Assembly: GCA_946183815.1 (NCBI GenBank)
Contig: CAMHDG010000027.1
Span: 1 to 10,765, forward strand
Reading direction: 5' to 3'
From: an uncultured bacterium
Lineage (GTDB): Bacteria > Cyanobacteriota > Vampirovibrionia > Gastranaerophilales > Gastranaerophilaceae
DNA length: 10,765 nucleotides
Below, in pieces: positions 7,142-10,765 of this stretch (position 1 is the stretch's first letter; the number at the start of each line of letters is the position of its first letter). The translations under genes were made by a program, and so were the position numbers. The notes beneath the pieces are model-generated. The model did not search any database. It saw only the letters and a list, made by a program, of their open reading frames with translations, and had not been told where the DNA came from.

Positions 7142-7808
7142 AAGTTGCTTCCTCCTCGTCTCTGATTTTTTCACCACCGTCGAGGGTTATAACTCTTTTT
7201 CTAAAATAGTTAACCATGCTCTTGTCGTGAGTAGAAACGATAATAGTAATCCCTTTTTGATTGATTTGGTCTAATATTTTCATGATTTCCATTGAATTTT
7301 GAGGGTCTAAATTACCCGTAGGTTCATCTGCAATAAGCAGTGGTGGCCCATTCACAATGGCTCTTGCTATACTTACTCTTTGTTGTTCTCCTCCTGATAA
7401 TTCAGTCGGCTTAGAGTTTCGTTTTTCTAATAAACCAACAATCTTTAGTGCACCTATAACACGTGTGCGAATTTCTTTATTACTTATTCCAAGAGTTCTT
7501 ATTACGTAGGCAACATTGTCATACACAGACATATTAGATAATAGTTTGTAGTCCTGAAATACAATCCCCATACATCTTCTTAAATTTGGAACTTTATTAG
7601 ATGGCAGGTTTGCAATATTTATCCCGCCAATCAAAACTGTCCCGCTTGTTGGGGTTTCTTCTTTATATAAAAGTTTCATAAGGGTTGATTTACCTGCCCC
7701 TGATGCCCCTGTAATAAATACAAATTCTCCCGATTTTATATCAAGATTTACATTTTTTAGTGCATAATTGTTTTTATATTTCTTTGTAACTGCTCTTAAT
7801 TGTATCAT
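7134..7808 (-). CDS. ftsE: cell division ATP-binding protein FtsE
   Basis: ABC-type ATPase that works with FtsX on the cytoplasmic face of the division site. Motifs in order: Walker A GASGAGKS (34-41), Q-loop Gln85 in GIVFQDYKLL, signature LSGGEQQ (137-143), Walker B LLIADEP (157-163), D-loop NLD (166-168) and switch His194 (STHDK). GIVFQDYKLL is the typical FtsE form of the Q-loop, and 224 aa is the usual length. Its ATG overlaps the TGA of the upstream transketolase gene (ATGA, 7808-7805) with only a weak GAGA-type SD, implying translational coupling. Its last bases overlap ftsX. Other small ABC ATPases (LolD-like) look similar, but the ftsX neighbour settles the identity. Confidence 0.94.
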   Translation of the reverse strand: MIQLRAVTKKYKNNYALKNVNLDIKSGEFVFITGASGAGKSTLMKLLYKEETPTSGTVLIGGINIANLPSNKVPNLRRCMGIVFQDYKLLSNMSVYDNVAYVIRTLGISNKEIRTRVIGALKIVGLLEKRNSKPTELSGGEQQRVSIARAIVNGPPLLIADEPTGNLDPQNSMEIMKILDQINQKGITIIVSTHDKSMVNYFRKRVITLDGGEKIRDEEEATYE

Positions 7809-8746
7809 TGTTTTATCTCAACTATTTTTCTCACTATACTTTTTGCATCTAATCCAAAATGAGTAAGTAACTCACCTGCTGTTCCGCTTTGTCCAAATTC
7901 ATCGTTAACACCCAGTCTGATAACTTTTGTCGGGTATTCTTCAGATAAAGTTTCGCAAACCGCACTACCCAGACCGCCTTTTATTGAGTGGTTCTCAACA
8001 GTGATAACAAGGTTGTTTCTCTTCGCCGATTTTATAACGGTTTCTTTATCAAATGGTTTTACAAACGGCATGTGTAATAATTCAACGGATATTCCTTTTG
8101 TTTCTAGTTCGTTGCAAGCCTCAATACATTCTTGTAAAGTTTCTCCGTTAGTAATCAGGGTTAAGTCGCTCCCTTCTTTTATTATTTTTGCTTTTGTAGT
8201 CAATTCAAGCCCATCTTCAAAGACATCAGGAAGACTTGCCCTTGCCACTCTTATGTAATAAGGTCCTTCATGTTCTCCTGCATATTTTATTGCAGCATAC
8301 GTTTCAGCGTAATCTGCTGGTACTATAACGTGCATATTCGGAAGATTAGCCATTAGTGCAATATCTTCTAATGCCTGATGGGTCGCTCCATCTTCTCCTA
8401 CTGTAACCCCGCCGTGTGTCCCTACGATTTTTACGTTGAAATTTGAATAGCATACGGTGTTTCTTATTTGGTCATAAGTTCTGCCTGTTGCAAAAACTGC
8501 AAACGTAGCGGCAAAAGGAATTTTGCCTGTTGCAGAAAGCCCTGCTGCCGTATCTATAAGATTTTGCTCGGCTATCCCTACATCAAAAAATCTGTCAGGA
8601 AATTCCTTTGCAAATAATTTCGTTTGGGTTGATGCTGATAAGTCAGCATCGAGTGCTACGATATTTTTATTTTTTGTTCCCATTTCAACGAGTGCTTTTC
8701 CAAAAGCCTCTCTTGGTGAACGTTTTTTTGTTCTGTCTATAATCAC
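7805..8746 (-). CDS. transketolase, C-terminal subunit (split transketolase)
   Basis: Carries the pyrimidine-binding and C-terminal domains of a thiamine diphosphate-dependent transketolase, which moves two-carbon units between sugar phosphates in the pentose phosphate pathway. Glu60 in DVGIAEQNL is the residue that activates the cofactor, and GTHGGVTVGEDGATHQ (109-124) with His111 and His123 is the usual active-site loop. The 313-aa length fits the split form, in which a separate protein of about 270-280 aa binds the diphosphate. That N-terminal subunit normally lies immediately upstream but is not present here. The start is GTG at 8746 with GGAG at 8758-8755, eight bases away. It is the first gene of an operon with ftsE, ftsX and the isochorismatase-like gene. 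A 1-deoxyxylulose-5-phosphate synthase or dehydrogenase E1-beta origin is less likely. Confidence 0.9.
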   Translation of the reverse strand: MIIDRTKKRSPREAFGKALVEMGTKNKNIVALDADLSASTQTKLFAKEFPDRFFDVGIAEQNLIDTAAGLSATGKIPFAATFAVFATGRTYDQIRNTVCYSNFNVKIVGTHGGVTVGEDGATHQALEDIALMANLPNMHVIVPADYAETYAAIKYAGEHEGPYYIRVARASLPDVFEDGLELTTKAKIIKEGSDLTLITNGETLQECIEACNELETKGISVELLHMPFVKPFDKETVIKSAKRNNLVITVENHSIKGGLGSAVCETLSEEYPTKVIRLGVNDEFGQSGTAGELLTHFGLDAKSIVRKIVEIKQ

Positions 8747-8834
8747 TAAACCTTCTCCTCATTTTAAGTTTATCATAAAATTGAAAACATGGAAACTTTG
8801 TAAATTCTGAGTAGTTTCTGTATTTTCTTTACGA

Positions 8835-8863
8835 AATGTAAATTATAGGGTATTTATTGGCAA
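8835..8863 (-). promoter_or_regulatory. candidate promoter of the transketolase-ftsEX operon
   Basis: On the - strand: TTGCCA (8863-8858; 5 of 6), 17-bp spacer, TACATT (8840-8835; 4 of 6). A perfect TATAAT (8847-8842) sits within the spacer but only 10 bases from TTGCCA and has no other -35, so which -10 is used is unclear. The leader to the GTG would be about 80-90 bases and contains a 6-bp inverted repeat (GAAACT 8792-8797 / AGTTTC 8813-8818). Confidence 0.35.
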
Positions 8864-8869
8864 ATTTTA

Positions 8870-8923
8870 AGGTTTAGGGTAGTTGCAATAAGAGGTTAGT
8901 GAACACAATCATTAAAGGTTAAT
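8870..8923. promoter_or_regulatory. three direct AGGTT repeats at 23-bp spacing, possible activator sites
   Basis: AGGTTTAG (8870-8877), AGGTTAGT (8893-8900) and AGGTTAAT (8916-8923) share AGGTT and start exactly 23 bases apart. The last ends just before the -35 of the + strand promoter at 8925, where an activator would bind. The repeated core is short, so coincidence is possible. Confidence 0.35.
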
Positions 8924-8924
8924 G

Positions 8925-8953
8925 TTGTAAATAAAATATAGTTATGATAGAAT
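8925..8953 (+). promoter_or_regulatory. extended -10 promoter for the leader ORF and the 464-aa protein
   Basis: TTGTAA (8925-8930; 4 of 6), 17-bp spacer, TAGAAT (8948-8953; 5 of 6) preceded by TGA, giving an extended -10. Transcription would start near 8960, leaving about 167 bases of leader before the ATG at 9127 and placing the SD of the short leader ORF at the very 5' end. Confidence 0.6.
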
Positions 8954-8976
8954 ACAAAAAGTTTAAAGGATTTTTA

Positions 8977-9051
8977 ATGATTAAATTTTACCTAACAACT
9001 GAATTACATCATTCACATAGAAACCCGAAGGGACTATGTAATTTGGTGTAG
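8977..9051 (+). CDS. short leader ORF, 24 codons
   Basis: ATG at 8977 is preceded by AAAGGA (8965-8970) at a good six-base spacing and lies about 17 bases after the predicted transcription start; it ends at TAG 9049-9051, 75 bases before the main gene. The peptide opens MIKFYLTTEL, then has three histidines in four residues (HHSH), then RNPKGLCNLV. The ORF covers the hairpin at 9015-9039, so a translating ribosome would prevent that hairpin from forming. A regulatory leader peptide is the natural reading. No amino-acid run is long enough to name a signal, and the product could have no function of its own. Confidence 0.45.
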   Translation: MIKFYLTTELHHSHRNPKGLCNLV

Positions 9052-9080
9052 CCGGTTTTTAATAATGTAGTTTCTTCGGG
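9002..9080 (+). promoter_or_regulatory. leader RNA with mutually exclusive pairings, possible attenuator or riboregulator
   Basis: ACATAG (9015-9020) pairs with CTATGT (9034-9039) and encloses CCC/GGG (9024-9026/9030-9032). Two competing pairings exist: AATTACAT (9002-9009) with ATGTAATT (9036-9043), and CCCGAAG (9024-9030) with CTTCGGG (9074-9080). AAACC (9021-9025) can also meet GGTTT (9054-9058), followed by T. The second partner CUUCGG can alternatively close a UUCG tetraloop. I match it to no known riboswitch class. Confidence 0.4.
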
Positions 9081-9126
9081 AAAAGTTTAGTCGTGAAGGA
9101 ATTATTTTATTAAGGAGAATCATTAA

Positions 9127-10521
9127 ATGTCAATGTTAATAAATACAATATCAGCAATAGGAAATAATAACAGTTTTGCCCCTTTACTTGTGCGTGACTG
9201 CGGGATTGAAGCACCTACTAAAGTTGCTCAAACATATAACCAAAACGCTAAAGAATCTGCTATTATGGCAAAACACGCAACAAGAGAGAGAATAATTGAC
9301 GAATACGGATCTTCTGTTATTTGGCTTGGTGGTGTGCCTGCGGTTGAAATTATTGGCAACAAACTTATTGATAAAAAAGGTATTAGTTCCAAAGTTAATT
9401 ATAAACTCCTTGATGATAATAAAAACGCTATGAGCGAAATTGACAGAGCGCAACAAGGGGTTGATATTAATATTGAAAAATTCTCTGGTAACAAATCACA
9501 AGATGTCATTGATGCAGTTGAAGATTTGAAGAAAGCAAAAGCAAATAAAAGTCTTTTCAGAAAAATGACCGTAGGAAAATATACTGCTGCTATTGCTATT
9601 CCTGTTGCTTTGATGGGATTTGTTCTTCCTAAGTCTAATTTTGCACTGACGAATTATCTTTTCAAAAAAGATGCAGAGAAAGGCTTGATTCCTGAAAAAT
9701 ATTTAAAAGATAAAAAAGGGCTTAACTTAAATATAAGAACTACCGATAATGATATGCCATTGAATACGGCAAAATTATCTAATGGTTCAAATGATGAAAG
9801 ATTTACAACATTAAATTCAATGAGAGGGCTTTCTTTTACTAATAATAAGAAGGGAAATAAACCGTCATTTACAGGGTTTGCATCATTTATGACAGGCTTA
9901 ACTCAACAACAAAAGATGGCAATGACAGATGGCGGGCTTGGTATTGGCAGAGTTGGTACATCAAGACGAAAAAATGAAGCGATAGAAAATTCTGTTCGTG
10001 TCGGCGGTATGATGTATCTTAACTTTGTTGCTCCTAAACAAATTGACAAAGGATTAGACAAAACGATTACTCAAATCTTTGGTATTAATCCTAGTCTAGA
10101 TCCAAAAATCATGGCTAATAAGAGGTTTTTAGCATCTGTTAAATATAATCACCTTGAATTACCAAAATCTCAGGAAGAAGTTATAGAATTTTTGGATAAA
10201 AATCCAAAATCTTTATTCTCTAAAATTGCTCAACAACAAGGAAAAGTCCAATTCTTAAAATCAGGAGTCAGAGATCCTAGATGTTATGTTGATACTGATA
10301 AGGTGTTTAAACTGGCACAAAAAATGGATGAATTTGGCAGAGGTGCAAGAAAATCAGGTGATGTTAAAAAATACGCAAGAAAAGCATTGGGCGCAAAGAG
10401 TGCAAGTATATTGGCGAATATTGCAATAAGCAGTACTCTTCTGGCCGTTGCACTACCTCAATTACAATTTGCTTTGAGGAAACTTTTATTCAAATCTGAC
10501 GTTGACCCCGGACTTGTATAG
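9127..10521 (+). CDS. unrecognised 464-aa protein with an internal duplication and hydrophobic helices
   Basis: I do not recognise a named family. The start is supported by AAGGAG (9112-9117), nine bases before the ATG. Two related halves are visible. The stretch 156-188 (IAIPVALMGFVLP, then FALTNYLFKKD, then GLI) and the stretch 432-464 (IAISSTLLAVALP, then FALRKLLFKSD, then GLV) are identical at 15 of 33 positions without gaps. Each is preceded by a GG-hydrophobic segment ending in IDK (68-84 and 293-309) and a KSLF motif (141-144 and 361-364). The second half carries about 60 extra residues between KSLF and its hydrophobic segment. A polar linker (about 195-285) contains PSFTGF (247-251 region). 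The hydrophobic stretches at about 154-168 and 427-444 could cross or lie in a membrane; there is no classical signal peptide. It follows the regulated leader and precedes a NagZ-type gene that has its own promoter. Confidence 0.85.
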   Translation: MSMLINTISAIGNNNSFAPLLVRDCGIEAPTKVAQTYNQNAKESAIMAKHATRERIIDEYGSSVIWLGGVPAVEIIGNKLIDKKGISSKVNYKLLDDNKNAMSEIDRAQQGVDINIEKFSGNKSQDVIDAVEDLKKAKANKSLFRKMTVGKYTAAIAIPVALMGFVLPKSNFALTNYLFKKDAEKGLIPEKYLKDKKGLNLNIRTTDNDMPLNTAKLSNGSNDERFTTLNSMRGLSFTNNKKGNKPSFTGFASFMTGLTQQQKMAMTDGGLGIGRVGTSRRKNEAIENSVRVGGMMYLNFVAPKQIDKGLDKTITQIFGINPSLDPKIMANKRFLASVKYNHLELPKSQEEVIEFLDKNPKSLFSKIAQQQGKVQFLKSGVRDPRCYVDTDKVFKLAQKMDEFGRGARKSGDVKKYARKALGAKSASILANIAISSTLLAVALPQLQFALRKLLFKSDVDPGLV

Positions 10522-10524
10522 AAT

Positions 10525-10554
10525 TTGAATAAATAGTTTATTTAGAGTTATAAT
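10525..10554 (+). promoter_or_regulatory. promoter of the NagZ-type gene, implying a leaderless mRNA
   Basis: TTGAAT (10525-10530; 4 of 6), 18-bp spacer, TATAAT (10549-10554; perfect). Six bases separate the -10 from the ATG at 10561, so transcription should begin at or beside the start codon. No SD is present in 10548-10560. The spacer holds AATAAA/TTTATT (10528-10533 / 10537-10542), a small AT inverted repeat. Confidence 0.6.
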
Positions 10555-10560
10555 TCTCTT

Positions 10561-10765
10561 ATGTTGAGAGAAAAAGTTTATCAAATGTTTATAACGGGTA
10601 CGGGTGATAACCTTGATTATTTTTTGAAGAACGGTCTTGGCGGGGTTATATTCTTCACACGTGATATAGATTCAAAAGAGCAGTTCTCTGATTTGGTAAA
10701 GGGTATAAAATCAAAATATACGAAGATTTTGCCGTTTCTGTCGATTGATCAGGAGGGTGGAAGAG
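10561..10765 (+). CDS. nagZ: glycoside hydrolase family 3 protein, beta-N-acetylhexosaminidase NagZ-like, 3'-truncated by window edge
   Basis: The first 68 residues are visible. LGGVIFFTRDI (26-36), a QF..L...I stretch and FLSIDQEGGR (59-68) are the opening strands and the substrate-pocket Asp motif of GH3 enzymes of the NagZ type, which remove N-acetylglucosamine from muropeptides during wall recycling. There is no signal peptide in the visible N-terminus, consistent with a cytoplasmic enzyme. The His/Asp catalytic loop lies beyond the window, so NagZ versus another GH3 glucosidase cannot be settled here. It begins 39 bases after the previous stop, with its own strong promoter and no SD. Confidence 0.82.
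   Translation, partial: MLREKVYQMFITGTGDNLDYFLKNGLGGVIFFTRDIDSKEQFSDLVKGIKSKYTKILPFLSIDQEGGR

Noticed and set aside
7142..7177. Longer FtsX beginning at GTG 7177
   Set aside because: It would overlap ftsE by 44 bases; ATG 7141 has a strong SD at proper spacing and a classic 8-base overlap.
8001..8258. ORF on the + strand inside the transketolase gene (also 8523-8810)
   Set aside because: Both are antisense to a well-conserved gene with no ribosome site or domain.
9014..9060. Cyclic-di-GMP-I (GEMM) riboswitch
   Set aside because: CACA, AAACC, GAA and AGCCGG fragments appear in a similar order, but the GACGCAAAGCC strand and the second helix are missing.
9021..9062. Intrinsic terminator ending in GGTTTTT
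   Set aside because: The only stem available (AAACC/GGTTT) is weak with a large loop; kept only as one of several alternative pairings.
9184..9456. ORF on the - strand inside the 464-aa gene (similarly 1985-2194 inside gatD)
   Set aside because: Low-complexity translations antisense to better supported genes; no independent signals.

Overview
The window is AT-rich bacterial chromosome, densely coded and without rRNA, tRNA, CRISPR, phage or transposase genes. Nine genes look real and complete or nearly so, one more enters from the left edge and one runs off the right edge; a further very short ORF is proposed. Several traits suggest the non-photosynthetic sister group of cyanobacteria (Melainabacteria/Vampirovibrionia, such as Gastranaerophilales): low GC, a GatD-type cell-wall amidotransferase, FtsEX, a split (half-size) transketolase, and a lineage-type protein with an internal PSFTGF motif. 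This assignment is inference; a low-GC Firmicute or another candidate phylum is not excluded.

Layout. Left (1-973): the 3' part of mtaB, a radical-SAM tRNA methylthiotransferase on the + strand, closed by a hairpin terminator that can serve both strands. 1001-2873 (- strand): an unrecognised membrane-anchored protein with a TTG start, then gatD only 11 bases downstream, then, after about 140 AT-rich bases, a small unrecognised soluble protein. 2874-5499: a 40-bp divergent promoter region drives the membrane protein leftward and mutS rightward; mutS has no Shine-Dalgarno (SD) sequence and may be leaderless. 5500-5686: a gene-free spacer with a perfect 34-bp palindrome joined to a 109-bp inverted-repeat element built from a CTAGCATCC-type motif. 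5687-8746 (- strand): a tight four-gene operon, transketolase C-terminal half, ftsE, ftsX, isochorismatase-like hydrolase, joined by a 4-base overlap, an 8-base overlap and an SD that overlaps the previous stop codon. 8747-9126: a 380-base divergent regulatory region with promoter candidates both ways, three AGGTT repeats at exact 23-bp spacing, and a leader with a probable 24-codon ORF and competing hairpins. 9127-10521: a 464-residue protein with an internal duplication and no recognised family. 10561-end: the start of a NagZ-type glycoside hydrolase family 3 gene with a perfect -10 box placed so that the mRNA would begin at the ATG.

Functionally, GatD (amidation of peptidoglycan stem peptides), FtsEX (control of wall hydrolases at division) and NagZ (muropeptide recycling) form a loose cell-envelope theme; MutS and MtaB are housekeeping. 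Known partners of two enzymes are not adjacent: no murT beside gatD and no N-terminal transketolase half beside the C-terminal half. I see no clear defence or mobile system. The least explained parts are the 8925-10521 leader plus duplicated membrane protein, and the repeat element after mutS.
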